Origin: Phycisphaerae bacterium
Lineage (GTDB): Bacteria; Planctomycetota; Phycisphaerae; Sedimentisphaerales; Anaerohalosphaeraceae
Assembly (NCBI GenBank): GCA_014859965.1
Contig: JACZKQ010000131.1
Location: 1-64,000 of the forward strand
Direction: 5' to 3'
Length of the DNA stretch: 64,000 nt
A program made the position numbers and the translations under genes. Positions 25,969 to 34,197 of this stretch are shown here, piece after piece. Within the stretch, counting starts at the first letter, position 1. Each line of letters starts with the position of its first letter. The notes below the pieces were generated by a model. That model saw only the letters and a program-made list of their open reading frames with translations. It made no database searches and had not been told where the DNA came from.

Positions 25969-26934
25969 CTATTTCGACCGCTTGGCAAAAAGGAGTTCGA
26001 GCTGCTCCGCCGAACGCGGCCCTTCGTAGATCACCACGTGAAAGTTGAAGTGAGCACTCTGTCCCGGTTCCAATGTCAGGGCAAGCGCCGTCGGATTGGC
26101 CGCCTTGCGTCCCTTCTCGAACGCCAACTGCCCCAGAGGATTCGCTGCAAACAGTCCGTAATCCCGCGCGTGCCAGAACGTCGGATAGTTGGTGCTCGGG
26201 GCATGGTTCAGTATCGCGATGCCCAGGGTCTTGCCGTCCTTTTCACCTTCCAGTGCGACCCAACGGGCCCGTGTGCCCCAGATATCGCCCGACTTCTTTC
26301 CGCCCTCGGAACTGAAATACCGCCCCGTTCCATCCTTTTCGCGAAGCCACTGGGCGGTTCGGATCGCAAACATCCCTTCCTTTGTATCGCCGAATTCGAC
26401 CTTCCTGTCCTTGGCGGTCAGATCAATGCTAAAATCGATTTCGTACTGTCCCGGCTGCACCGAGAAGACCATCGTGCGCTTCTCTTCGAGCAGCACGCCA
26501 TTCTTACCGGCCCAGTTCATCACGGTGCACAATTCACCCTTACCATCGCCCGGCAGCATCTTCGTGACCTTCACGTGCTGGATCTGCGGCGGCGAAGTCG
26601 TGTTATTCCAGAACCCTTCGCCGTTGACCTCGTCATACGTGAAAAAGATGCCGATGTGGTGCGGATGGTCCGTCGTCTCGCCCTGCACCTTCTCGAACGG
26701 GAAGCCGCGGTTGACCTTGACGCCCGACGGTGTCACCAGCGGGTACAGCACCGGCTTGGTCAGCTTCTCGTCGAACATGTAGCTCGTGAACAACTTGCCG
26801 CCGATCATCACGTCGATCTTCTTGTCGCCCTCGACGAAACTGACCTTCGCCGGGGAGTCCGCGGCTGTGGCGCCGCCGCAGGCCGCCGCCAGAACCACCG
26901 CACCCAGACACAGTACTGCGTACATGCTTTTCAT
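25969..26934 (-). CDS. DUF6807 (PmoA-like) family lipoprotein
   Basis: A 321-residue protein. The N-terminus MKSMYAVLCLGAVVLAAACGG carries a lipobox (LAAAC, Cys19), so it is probably a lipoprotein. The body matches the family once called 'methane oxygenase PmoA' and now DUF6807: VTPSGVKVNRGFPFE, HPHHIGIFFTYDEVNGEGFWN and WHARDYGLFAANPLG. These proteins have nothing to do with methane oxidation. They occur with Gfo/Idh/MocA and DUF1080 genes in glycan-related clusters, and a sugar-binding or hydrolytic role is suspected. It is the last gene of the minus-strand oxidoreductase unit, 14 nt after its neighbour. Confidence 0.8.
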   Translation of the reverse strand: MKSMYAVLCLGAVVLAAACGGATAADSPAKVSFVEGDKKIDVMIGGKLFTSYMFDEKLTKPVLYPLVTPSGVKVNRGFPFEKVQGETTDHPHHIGIFFTYDEVNGEGFWNNTTSPPQIQHVKVTKMLPGDGKGELCTVMNWAGKNGVLLEEKRTMVFSVQPGQYEIDFSIDLTAKDRKVEFGDTKEGMFAIRTAQWLREKDGTGRYFSSEGGKKSGDIWGTRARWVALEGEKDGKTLGIAILNHAPSTNYPTFWHARDYGLFAANPLGQLAFEKGRKAANPTALALTLEPGQSAHFNFHVVIYEGPRSAEQLELLFAKRSK

Positions 26935-26948
26935 CCTTTGCCCCTTTC

Positions 26949-28346
26949 TTATTCGGTCGCCATCTGTAAAGCCGCTGTCGTCACGTAATACTTGGCGATC
27001 ATATTCGGCACTTCCCAGGCCGGCAGTTTGCCGTCGGCAAGGTACTGCAGGTAGCGGTCCGTCACCTGGCCGAAATGCGCCTCATGGCCGATTCGGTACG
27101 TTTCGGGGATCGAAACCAGCCAGCTTCCGTTTTGCCGCTGCAGCTTTACCCCCGGGTATGCTGCCTTCAGCTCGTCCACCGCCGCCACCAGCGTCTTGGC
27201 GAAAACCGCGTCGTTTGAGCCGCCGACCGGCTCAACATATAACTCCGGACGGTAGTTCTGTTCCTTACCCTGGCGGATCACCAGATTGCACCGGGTTCCT
27301 TTCATGACCGAGTAGTGCGTGTCCTGCGTTCCTTCAGGGGCCTCGAAATCCCAAACCACCGAAATCCTCGTGCTTACCCCCTTGATTGCATAAATCATCT
27401 CGCCATTGGCGTAGCAGGGAAGTACCCCCTCGGCGTTGAGCCGATCCTTCAGGTACGGCGGAAAGTCTTCCAGCCGCGTCACTTTGGCGTACTGTTCCTT
27501 CGTCAGCATGGTCGGCCACCGCCGCGCCCGCAGCATCTGAATGTCCTTCTGGTAATCGATAACCTGCTCCGGGAACGCACCCCACATGACCAGATCCACA
27601 AGATGCGTCGTCACGTCCACGATCCCCTCGCCTTGCTGGGTCGTATCGAAATACCAGCCCGGCCGCTTGATCGGATTACCCGAAACGTACTTGAAGAAAT
27701 GGTGTACGCTTTCCTTTACGATCGCCGGATCGTCCGGCGTTCCCTTCCGCAGCCTGCCGAAGACCTCCGCGTTGTTAGCAAGCTCCTTTTGCAGAATCGT
27801 CGTGATCTCGGACCGCTCCGTCATGATGTCATACAGCAGCACGCCGTTGGCCTCCGCAGACGCAAACGCCGCCTTCAGCAGTTCGAACTTGTCCGGCGTA
27901 ATACACATCGGCTTGTCCGAAAGCACATTCAGCCCCGCGTCCACGCTCGCTTTGATGTACTCGGTCTTCTTGGAGTTATTGCCCGAGAGCACTACCACGT
28001 TGCCGGGTTTGGTGCTCAGCATCCGCTCCAGGAAGTCAGGACCCGTATAGACCACCTCTTTCCACTGCGTCGGATCTTCGGCGCGGGTGTTGTACCCGTC
28101 AATGCGATTGAGATGATCCTGCACGTCCGAACCTGCCGGAGCAAACACGTGAACCGTCGGCGAAATCCGGTCATACATCTTCTTCTGCACCAGTGCCGCA
28201 TGAAAATGCCCCGGGTCGACCGTAACCAGCTTTACTTGCCCTTTGGTTTTTTGAAATCCTTTGCTGCTCATCTGGGCCTCAACGCATGACGATACTGTTG
28301 CCGCCAGCACCACAGCGGTTGCTGTCACAAAGCACTGCTTCACCAT
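26949..28346 (-). CDS. Exported Gfo/Idh/MocA-type oxidoreductase (Oxidoreduct_C type)
   Basis: A 465-residue protein with an N-terminal signal sequence containing SSC (possible lipobox, VSSC). The nucleotide-binding fold begins with VKLVTVDPGHFHAALVQKKMY, and the conserved lysine-proline of the family is in LSDKPMCIT (about 147-155). The C-terminal half is the larger variant found in a Bacteroidota/Planctomycetota subgroup. The enzyme would oxidise or reduce a sugar at one carbon with a bound nicotinamide cofactor. Its export raises the question how cofactor is retained; in this subgroup it is thought to be tightly bound. It is followed by the DUF6807 gene and preceded by another Gfo-type gene. 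Confidence 0.8.
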   Translation of the reverse strand: MVKQCFVTATAVVLAATVSSCVEAQMSSKGFQKTKGQVKLVTVDPGHFHAALVQKKMYDRISPTVHVFAPAGSDVQDHLNRIDGYNTRAEDPTQWKEVVYTGPDFLERMLSTKPGNVVVLSGNNSKKTEYIKASVDAGLNVLSDKPMCITPDKFELLKAAFASAEANGVLLYDIMTERSEITTILQKELANNAEVFGRLRKGTPDDPAIVKESVHHFFKYVSGNPIKRPGWYFDTTQQGEGIVDVTTHLVDLVMWGAFPEQVIDYQKDIQMLRARRWPTMLTKEQYAKVTRLEDFPPYLKDRLNAEGVLPCYANGEMIYAIKGVSTRISVVWDFEAPEGTQDTHYSVMKGTRCNLVIRQGKEQNYRPELYVEPVGGSNDAVFAKTLVAAVDELKAAYPGVKLQRQNGSWLVSIPETYRIGHEAHFGQVTDRYLQYLADGKLPAWEVPNMIAKYYVTTAALQMATE

Positions 28347-28405
28347 AATCAGATCCTTTCCTTGATTCGAACGTCTCCTGTCCGTAAATCACAAGTTGTA
28401 TGCCT

Positions 28406-29398
28406 TTATTTGAGTTGTGCCTTCGCCTCTTTCATGACCGACGCGATCGACACCGCCGCGCCTCCCTGGGCCTTCGATACATCCGCAGCCGTCATAAATG
28501 CGAAGATTTCAATGGTCTCGGCCTCGGGCACCGGCGGCTTGCCTGTCTCGAAGAACTTAACGATCTCCTCCACCAGTGCGCCGTATCCCGAATACTTGCC
28601 GGTGGCGGTGACCTTCTTGGCTCCGTAGACCATCGCCCCGTAATCGCTCTTGCCGCTCTTAATGCCGCGGAACGTCCCGACCCGGCCGTCCTGCCATACG
28701 CCCACGACGTGCTCGGTGCTGTCAGTCTGCACCCGCCGCACGGTCTGGCACCCCGGCCCCATGATCGTAAACAGTATCTCTACTCCGTGGACGCCGTACC
28801 AGTAGAGGTCCGGGTGGTGCGGCTCCAGCGAGCATGGACCGAATGCATCACAGCCGATCACCTTGCCCACTTCGCTGTTGTCGCGCATTCCGTGAATCCC
28901 TTCGCAGTAGCGAAGCGATGAACTCGACCAGCAGGGCACGCCGTTGGCGCGCGCCAGATCGAAAATAGCGATCACGTCCGCAAGGCTTGCGGCCATCGGC
29001 TTGTCGATGAACAGCGGCTTTTTCGCCGCGATCACCGGTCTTGCCTGGGCCAGGTGCGGGCGGCCGTCCACGCTTTCGAGCAGCACGCCGTCGACCTTCG
29101 TGCACAGTATTTCGATAGAATCCACAATCTCAACGCCGAATTCATCCCGAAGCTGTGCCGTGTAGTTCTTGACCCGACTCCACGAACTTACCACGTCAGG
29201 CGAACCGCCCGGATACCCCGCTACCACGCGACAGGAGTAGCCGTTCTTTGGGTCATTGATCTGCTTCGTAAATGCCGGTACGTGCGAGGTGTCCAGCCCG
29301 ATTATTCCGAGGCGGAAGACTTTCGCCGGCCCTTCGGCGGCCAAGCAAGCCGCCGAGACCGTCAACAGCAAAGCCGTCACAAATGTCTGCTTCATCAC
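28406..29398 (-). CDS. Exported Gfo/Idh/MocA-family oxidoreductase
   Basis: A 330-residue protein with a Sec signal peptide (TFVTALLLTVSAACLAAEG). The Rossmann region starts RLGIIGLDTSHVPAFTKQIND and the family Lys-Pro lies in PLFIDKPMAASLADV (about residues 130-145). LGIIGLDTSH differs from the usual GxGxxG, as in a small subgroup of exported Gfo proteins. The C-terminal beta-sheet domain is complete. It is the second gene of a four-gene unit with a sugar isomerase ahead of it and a second dehydrogenase after it, and probably acts on the same sugar derivative. Confidence 0.8.
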   Translation of the reverse strand: MMKQTFVTALLLTVSAACLAAEGPAKVFRLGIIGLDTSHVPAFTKQINDPKNGYSCRVVAGYPGGSPDVVSSWSRVKNYTAQLRDEFGVEIVDSIEILCTKVDGVLLESVDGRPHLAQARPVIAAKKPLFIDKPMAASLADVIAIFDLARANGVPCWSSSSLRYCEGIHGMRDNSEVGKVIGCDAFGPCSLEPHHPDLYWYGVHGVEILFTIMGPGCQTVRRVQTDSTEHVVGVWQDGRVGTFRGIKSGKSDYGAMVYGAKKVTATGKYSGYGALVEEIVKFFETGKPPVPEAETIEIFAFMTAADVSKAQGGAAVSIASVMKEAKAQLK

Positions 29399-29424
29399 GG
29401 TGCCCCTTCGTTCTCTGAGGTTTC

Positions 29425-30372
29425 TTACAGGGTTCTTGCGGGTTGCGGTATGGACGGCACAGTGGGCCTGCCGAAGCCCGGGTTCTGAACCGTCGCCATG
29501 ACTCCCTGAACGTAGCCCACCGACTCGGCGAGCCCCGCCAACGGGTCGTTCTCGTCTTTCTCGTACTCGAACGAAACGTATTTGGCGTAGCCGATACGAA
29601 GCAAAGCGCGAATGAAGGCGGGGATGTCGATGACGCCTCGTCCGATCTCCACTGTGCTGCCCTTGGCCTCGGCGGCGGTGACGTCCTTAATATGCACGTC
29701 CAGCATCCGGTCAGCGAACCGCATCGTGTCGCGCACCGGGTCTTCGCCGATCCGCACCGTATGCCCGATGTCCATGCACAGTCCGATTCGGGCATCCAGA
29801 CCTTTAACCTTCTCGTATATGCTCTCCGGGGTCGGATACACCTTGTCCCCTGGTCCGTGGTTGTGAATCGCCACCGCGATATCGTACTCCTTGACCTTCT
29901 TGTCGACCAGCGGCAGCAGGTCATGATTGGGCACGCCGATGATGGTGGTCATGCCTGCCGTCTTGGCGTACTCAAAGGCCCGGTTCACATCGGCCTCGTT
30001 CCGCATGTAGACCACGCCGCAGCCGTACAGATTCAGCCCGGCCGCCTTGACCTTGGCTGCTGCAGCCTTGATTTCTTCGGTGCTGGCGTTCATCGGCAGG
30101 TGAAAGTCCTTCAGCGCGATATGCTTCAGTCCAACGCGTTTGGTCATGGCGATGGTCTCGTCGAGGTTGTACTTCCTCAGCGTATACGACGCCATGCCCA
30201 GTTCGAACTTCCGCTCGATGGGCCCGCGGACCGGCGTTGGCGCCGTCCTCGCCGGCCGGGATGCCGGCGTACGCGTCTGGGCCTGGGCGAAAGTCTCTCC
30301 CGCTACAGCCATCGAGGCCGCGCCCACGCTTGCGGCCCGCAGAAAGTCTCTTCGGGTATGATTGCTTTTCAT
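29425..30372 (-). CDS. Tat-exported sugar phosphate isomerase/epimerase-like TIM barrel protein
   Basis: A 315-residue protein with a twin-arginine leader (HTRRDFLRAASVGAASMAVAG). The ATG at 30372 has GGAAGGAG upstream; a longer frame to 30447 exists but would spoil the leader. The body is an AP endonuclease 2 / xylose isomerase-like barrel: GLKHIALKDFHLP, VAIHNHGPGD, IGLCMDIGHTVR and VSFEYEKDENDP, the last ones supplying metal-binding Glu/Asp/His residues. Proteins of this kind act as epimerases, isomerases or lyases on keto sugars. It heads the minus-strand unit with two Gfo-type dehydrogenases. The 3-keto-glycoside pathway would give it a place as lyase or isomerase of the keto intermediate, which is an inference. 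Confidence 0.8.
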   Translation of the reverse strand: MKSNHTRRDFLRAASVGAASMAVAGETFAQAQTRTPASRPARTAPTPVRGPIERKFELGMASYTLRKYNLDETIAMTKRVGLKHIALKDFHLPMNASTEEIKAAAAKVKAAGLNLYGCGVVYMRNEADVNRAFEYAKTAGMTTIIGVPNHDLLPLVDKKVKEYDIAVAIHNHGPGDKVYPTPESIYEKVKGLDARIGLCMDIGHTVRIGEDPVRDTMRFADRMLDVHIKDVTAAEAKGSTVEIGRGVIDIPAFIRALLRIGYAKYVSFEYEKDENDPLAGLAESVGYVQGVMATVQNPGFGRPTVPSIPQPARTL

Positions 30373-30477
30373 GATATGGACTCTCCTTCCGAAAACATGA
30401 ACGTGCTGACCCCAACGGTAGCCCGTTGCAGGATATTGCTTGTGCATTATGGCCTGTTGCCGCCAATGACACCAGTT

Positions 30478-30506
30478 TCCATAATAAGGACGTTTCTGTC
30501 AAGCAA
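30478..30506 (-). promoter_or_regulatory. Candidate promoter of the minus-strand oxidoreductase unit
   Basis: On the minus strand TTGCTT (30506-30501), 17-nt spacer, TATGGA (30483-30478). The leader would be about 100 nt. A TTGACA overlaps the -35 but is too close to the -10. Confidence 0.4.
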
Positions 30507-30600
30507 TAAATTGCCTTGTCCGCTCGTCTTTACCGACGGTGAGAACGACCGAAAACCCGTGTCGTGAAGAAAATGCCCCCGGGCGTCGAAGGAATTCGCC

Positions 30601-30629
30601 TTGACAATCGTTATTTGACCTACTATGAT
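30601..30629 (+). promoter_or_regulatory. Strong sigma70-type promoter of the plus-strand Gfo/DUF1080 unit
   Basis: Consensus TTGACA (30601-30606), 17-nt spacer, TATGAT (30624-30629). Start near 30636, about 90 nt before the ATG. One of the best promoter matches of the window. Confidence 0.75.
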
Positions 30630-30725
30630 AAAAGTTCTGTCTGATTTGCGATACGGCGGGGCGTAATCCGCACCGGCCTCAAATAACTGTATAATGGTAA
30701 TCGTTTAATGCAAAGGAGGAAAGCA

Positions 30726-32081
30726 ATGCCTTCCGAACGAAATGCAATCTCTCGAAGAGAATTCCTGTCGCGAAGCTCCAAAGTCGCCGGAGGCGTCATC
30801 GCCGCCGCCTCGTTAGGCACGGGAACGGTTCTCGGCGCCAATGAGCAGATCAACATGGCCGTCATCGGCATCAACGGCCGGGGAAACAACCTCATCGACG
30901 GCTTCGGCAAGATCCAGGGCATCCGCATTGCCGCACTCTGTGATGTCGATGAGAACATCCTGAACCGAAGGGCCGCCGAAGTCGAGAAGAAGTTCGGCAA
31001 CAAGCCCAAGACCGAATGGGACTGTCGCAAGATATTTGAGATGAAGGATATTGACGCCATCGCTATCGCCACGCCGAACCACTGGCACGCCCTGGGCACC
31101 ATCTGGGCCTGCCAGGCCGGCAAGCATGTCTATGTCGAAAAGCCCTCCTCCCACAATGTCTTCGAAGGCCGCAAGATGATCGAAGCCGCCCGCAAGTACG
31201 ATCGCATCGTCGAGGTCGGCTTCCAGAACCGCAGCATCAAGAATGTTCGCGCCGCCATGAAGTTCATGGCCGACGGCGGACTCGGCAAGATTTATATGGC
31301 CCGCGGCCTCTGCTTCAAGCCGCGTGACTCCTTCGGCAAGTTCCCTGACAGTCCCGTCCCCAAGGGCCTGCATTGGGACGCCTGGGTCGGACCCGCTGAA
31401 TTTTATCCTTATAATCAAGGCAAAGCCCACTACAACTGGCATTGGCACTGGAATACAGGGAACGGCGACACCGGCAATCAGGGGCCGCATCAGTTCGACG
31501 TCGCCCGCTGGGGCCTTGGCAAGGAAGAGCATCCCGTCCGCATCAGCTCTTTTGGCGGGTATTACAAGTTCGGCGAAGTCTGCTCGCAGGAAACACCGAA
31601 CACGCAGACGTCGATGTTCGAATATGCCGACGGCACGATCCTCGAGTTCTGCACCCGCGGCCTGTACACCAACGGCGAAAACGAGATCAAGATTGGCAAC
31701 CTGTTTTACGGCACCGAAGGCTGGATGCACCTCGACGGCAGCACCTGGAAGACCTTCATGGGCCGCAAGAACGAGCCCGGCCCGAGTTCGCAGCAGGCCG
31801 AGGCATATGCCGATCCGATGGACCTGGGCGGCGCCGGCGGCGATGGACATTATGCCAACTTCATCTACGCCCTCCGCACCGGCAAACGCGAAAACCTCAC
31901 CTGCGATATCGAGGTCGGTCACCTGTCGACCTGTTTGCCTCACCTGGCGAACATCTCCTATCGCACCGGCCGTCAGCTTATCTTCGACGGTAAGAAAGAG
32001 AAGTTCGTCAACGATGCCGAGGCCGACAAACTGCTCACACGCAACTACAGAAAGCCGTACATCGTGCCGGAAAAGGTCTGA
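30726..32081 (+). CDS. Tat-exported Gfo/Idh/MocA-family dehydrogenase
   Basis: A 451-residue protein. AAGGAGG 7 nt upstream sets the start at 30726, and the leader ISRREFLSRSSKVAGGVIAAASLG is a clear Tat signal, suiting a protein that folds around NAD(P) before export. The Rossmann motif is AVIGINGRGNNLI, the catalytic-site lysine lies in VYVEKPSSHN (about residue 140), and the C-terminal domain has WHWHWNTGNGDTGNQGPHQFDVARW with the family's conserved His-Asp pair. It probably oxidises a glycoside hydroxyl to a ketone. It is divergent from the isomerase/Gfo unit and shares a leader region of about 350 bases with it. Confidence 0.88.
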   Translation: MPSERNAISRREFLSRSSKVAGGVIAAASLGTGTVLGANEQINMAVIGINGRGNNLIDGFGKIQGIRIAALCDVDENILNRRAAEVEKKFGNKPKTEWDCRKIFEMKDIDAIAIATPNHWHALGTIWACQAGKHVYVEKPSSHNVFEGRKMIEAARKYDRIVEVGFQNRSIKNVRAAMKFMADGGLGKIYMARGLCFKPRDSFGKFPDSPVPKGLHWDAWVGPAEFYPYNQGKAHYNWHWHWNTGNGDTGNQGPHQFDVARWGLGKEEHPVRISSFGGYYKFGEVCSQETPNTQTSMFEYADGTILEFCTRGLYTNGENEIKIGNLFYGTEGWMHLDGSTWKTFMGRKNEPGPSSQQAEAYADPMDLGGAGGDGHYANFIYALRTGKRENLTCDIEVGHLSTCLPHLANISYRTGRQLIFDGKKEKFVNDAEADKLLTRNYRKPYIVPEKV

Positions 32082-32099
32082 TGTAACAAAGCAACAAAA

Positions 32100-32137
32100 G
32101 GGTCCGAATCCCCCGGGGTTCGGGCCCTTTCTTTATT
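32100..32137 (+). terminator. Intrinsic terminator after the Gfo gene
   Basis: GGGTCCGAA and TTCGGGCCC-type arms (32100-32127) make a stem of about 12 bp, followed by TTTCTTTATT. It may be partial, since the DUF1080 gene follows in the same direction with no clear promoter of its own. Confidence 0.75.
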
Positions 32138-32201
32138 CATATCTGTAATGCCGCCGGCCGCCGGTGCCGGTCAAACATTCGACAGAGAGAGGGAACCAAC
32201 G

Positions 32202-33521
32202 ATGAAGAATTTCGCATTTGCCGCGGGAATGCTTGTGCTTGCCGCCGCTTCTTATGCTGCCATTGGAACAGGTCTTGGCCTCGAACCGGCCGAAGACGCC
32301 ATCGTGCTTTTCGACGGAACCGACCTGTCGCAGTGGACCGCCGGCGACAACAGGCCTGCCCAGTGGAACATTGCCGACGGCATCCTCGAAGTCGCCCTCG
32401 ACAAGGGCAGCATTCAGACCCGCCGCGACTTCCGCGACTTCCGGCTGCACGTCGAATTCAACGTTCCACTGACCAACGCCACGGGCCAGGGCCGCGGCAA
32501 TTCCGGCGTTTACATTCAGAAACGCTACGAAGTGCAGATACTCGACTCCTATGGACTCGAATCAAAGCATCAGGATTGCGGAGCCATCTATTTGACCAAA
32601 GCCCCTGACAAGAACGTCTGCAAGAAGCCGGGCGAATGGCAGTCGTACGATATTCTCTTCACCGCGGCAAAGTGGCAGGGCAACAAAAAAGTTGAGAACG
32701 CCCGCATTACGGTCTATCAGAACGGCATCCTGATCCACGACCATTTTGAGATTCCAAACAAGACCGGCGGGGGGAGTCCGGAGGCACCGTCGGCAGGTCC
32801 AATCCTTCTTCAGAACCACGGCAACAAAGTGCGATTCCGCAACATCTGGATTGTTCCGCTCAACGAAACCGCCGATACCCCCAACGTACTGACCGATGCC
32901 GAAAAGGCTGATGGCTGGAAGCTTCTCTTCGACGGCAAGACGTCAGCCGGCTGGCGGTCCACGCGATCCGACCGCTTTCCCGAGCGCGGCTGGGTGATCC
33001 GCGACGGCATGATCATCGTCAATCCCGGAGGCAGCACGCAGGGCGGGGCCGGCGACATCGTCACGCTGGATCAGTACGCCAACTTCGAACTTCAGGTCGA
33101 CTTCCGCCTGAGCCCCGGCGGCAACAGCGGCATTAAGTATTTCGTCATGCCCGAACTGCTGCAGAAGGGCACCGTGCTCGGTGTCGAATACCAGTTGTAT
33201 GATACGGCCGGCAGGGAGGTGTCAGCCAACACGTCGCTTGGAGCGGCCTATGAACTGTTCGCGCCCAACGGCGTTCATCCCAAACCCGTGGGCCAATGGA
33301 ACACGGCCGGCATCGTCAGCAAGAACGGAAAAGTCCAGCACTGGCTCAACGGCCGACTGGTTCTCGAATTCGACCGTCTCAGTGACGCATTCCAGCAGGC
33401 GAAGGCAAAGAGCAAATTCAAGGACGTTGACCAGTTCGGAACAATTGAGAAGGGCTTCATCCTTCTTCAGGACCACCCCAAGGAAACCGCGTTCCGCAAC
33501 ATTAAAATCAGACTGCTTTGA
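32202..33521 (+). CDS. Exported protein with two DUF1080 (3-keto-disaccharide hydrolase) domains
   Basis: A 439-residue protein with a signal peptide (NFAFAAGMLVLAAASYA). Two copies of the PF06439 jellyroll follow one another. Copy 1 (about 28-225) has IVLFDGTDLSQW, GNSGVYIQ and GPILLQNHGNKVRFRNIWI; copy 2 (about 240-439) has KLLFDGKTSAGW, GNSGIKYF and GFILLQDHPKETAFRNIKI. The family is linked to cleavage of 3-keto glycosides. Beside three Gfo-type dehydrogenases and a sugar isomerase, this fits the pathway in which a glycoside is first oxidised at C3 and then split. Whether both copies are active, or one only binds, cannot be told. Confidence 0.88.
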   Translation: MKNFAFAAGMLVLAAASYAAIGTGLGLEPAEDAIVLFDGTDLSQWTAGDNRPAQWNIADGILEVALDKGSIQTRRDFRDFRLHVEFNVPLTNATGQGRGNSGVYIQKRYEVQILDSYGLESKHQDCGAIYLTKAPDKNVCKKPGEWQSYDILFTAAKWQGNKKVENARITVYQNGILIHDHFEIPNKTGGGSPEAPSAGPILLQNHGNKVRFRNIWIVPLNETADTPNVLTDAEKADGWKLLFDGKTSAGWRSTRSDRFPERGWVIRDGMIIVNPGGSTQGGAGDIVTLDQYANFELQVDFRLSPGGNSGIKYFVMPELLQKGTVLGVEYQLYDTAGREVSANTSLGAAYELFAPNGVHPKPVGQWNTAGIVSKNGKVQHWLNGRLVLEFDRLSDAFQQAKAKSKFKDVDQFGTIEKGFILLQDHPKETAFRNIKIRLL

Positions 33522-33541
33522 CGCGCATCTTGTTCACAAAG

Positions 33542-33580
33542 AAAAGGGCGTCGCTGTTCTCATCGCGACGCCCTTTTTGA
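33542..33580. terminator. Bidirectional intrinsic terminator
   Basis: AAAGGGCGTCGC and GCGACGCCCTTT form a perfect 12-bp stem around a 10-nt loop, with A residues on the left and T residues on the right, between the convergent DUF1080 and TetR genes. Confidence 0.85.
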
Positions 33581-33606
33581 TCTCACCGGTATCGGCAGGC
33601 CACATT

Positions 33607-34194
33607 TCAGCTTGCACACAGCACATCGATTACTCTCTCGCAAAGCCGCGCTGCAAAAACCGACTCTGACGGTTCCATGCGGTCCAACATAATGGCCCCC
33701 GCCATCACCGCCAGCAGCAAACGCGTCTGCGTCTGCACGTCCATCCGCTTGCTCAACTGTCCGGCCGCGGTGCACCTTTCGATTAACTCTTCAAAGAACC
33801 CCGTCTCCCATCGCCAGAATTCCCGAAGCCGCCGCTGCACCTGGGGATGAGACCCATGGCAGTCGGCCGACAGCCGCAGAATCAAGCGGCAATTCACCCA
33901 CTCCCCCGAGGCGTTCAGGCGGGCCAGATTCATGACCATCTGCTTGAGCTGCTCGATCGGTTCGGCGGACGTGTCGAGGTTGGCCGCCAAATGCCGGTAA
34001 TCTTCAATCACCTGGTCCATCACCGCTTCGCATAGCGATTCCTTGCTCTTGAAGTAATGATAAAACGCTCCCTTGGTAATCCCCGCCGCCGTGATAATGT
34101 CCTCCAGCGTTGTCGTATCACAGCCGTGCGTGCTGTAAAGCGTCCGTGCCGTCTGAAGGATGCGGGATTTTGTATTCGTCGCCCCTCTGGTCAT
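33607..34194 (-). CDS. TetR/AcrR-family transcriptional regulator
   Basis: A 195-residue repressor-type protein. The N-terminal helix-turn-helix reads TTLEDIITAAGITKGAFYHYFKSKESL (about residues 27-53), a textbook TetR signature. The C-terminal ligand domain resembles the TetR_C group often seen near lipid or xenobiotic genes. It lies 3 nt after the APH-type kinase gene, so both are probably cotranscribed, and it may control that unit. No clear palindromic operator was found in the short space upstream of the kinase gene. Confidence 0.88.
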   Translation of the reverse strand: MTRGATNTKSRILQTARTLYSTHGCDTTTLEDIITAAGITKGAFYHYFKSKESLCEAVMDQVIEDYRHLAANLDTSAEPIEQLKQMVMNLARLNASGEWVNCRLILRLSADCHGSHPQVQRRLREFWRWETGFFEELIERCTAAGQLSKRMDVQTQTRLLLAVMAGAIMLDRMEPSESVFAARLCERVIDVLCAS

Positions 34195-34197
34195 TGC

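Noticed and set aside
25969-26934. Methane monooxygenase subunit (old family name PmoA)
   Set aside because: The family name is historical; the protein is a soluble lipoprotein with sugar-cluster neighbours and no membrane helices of true PmoA.
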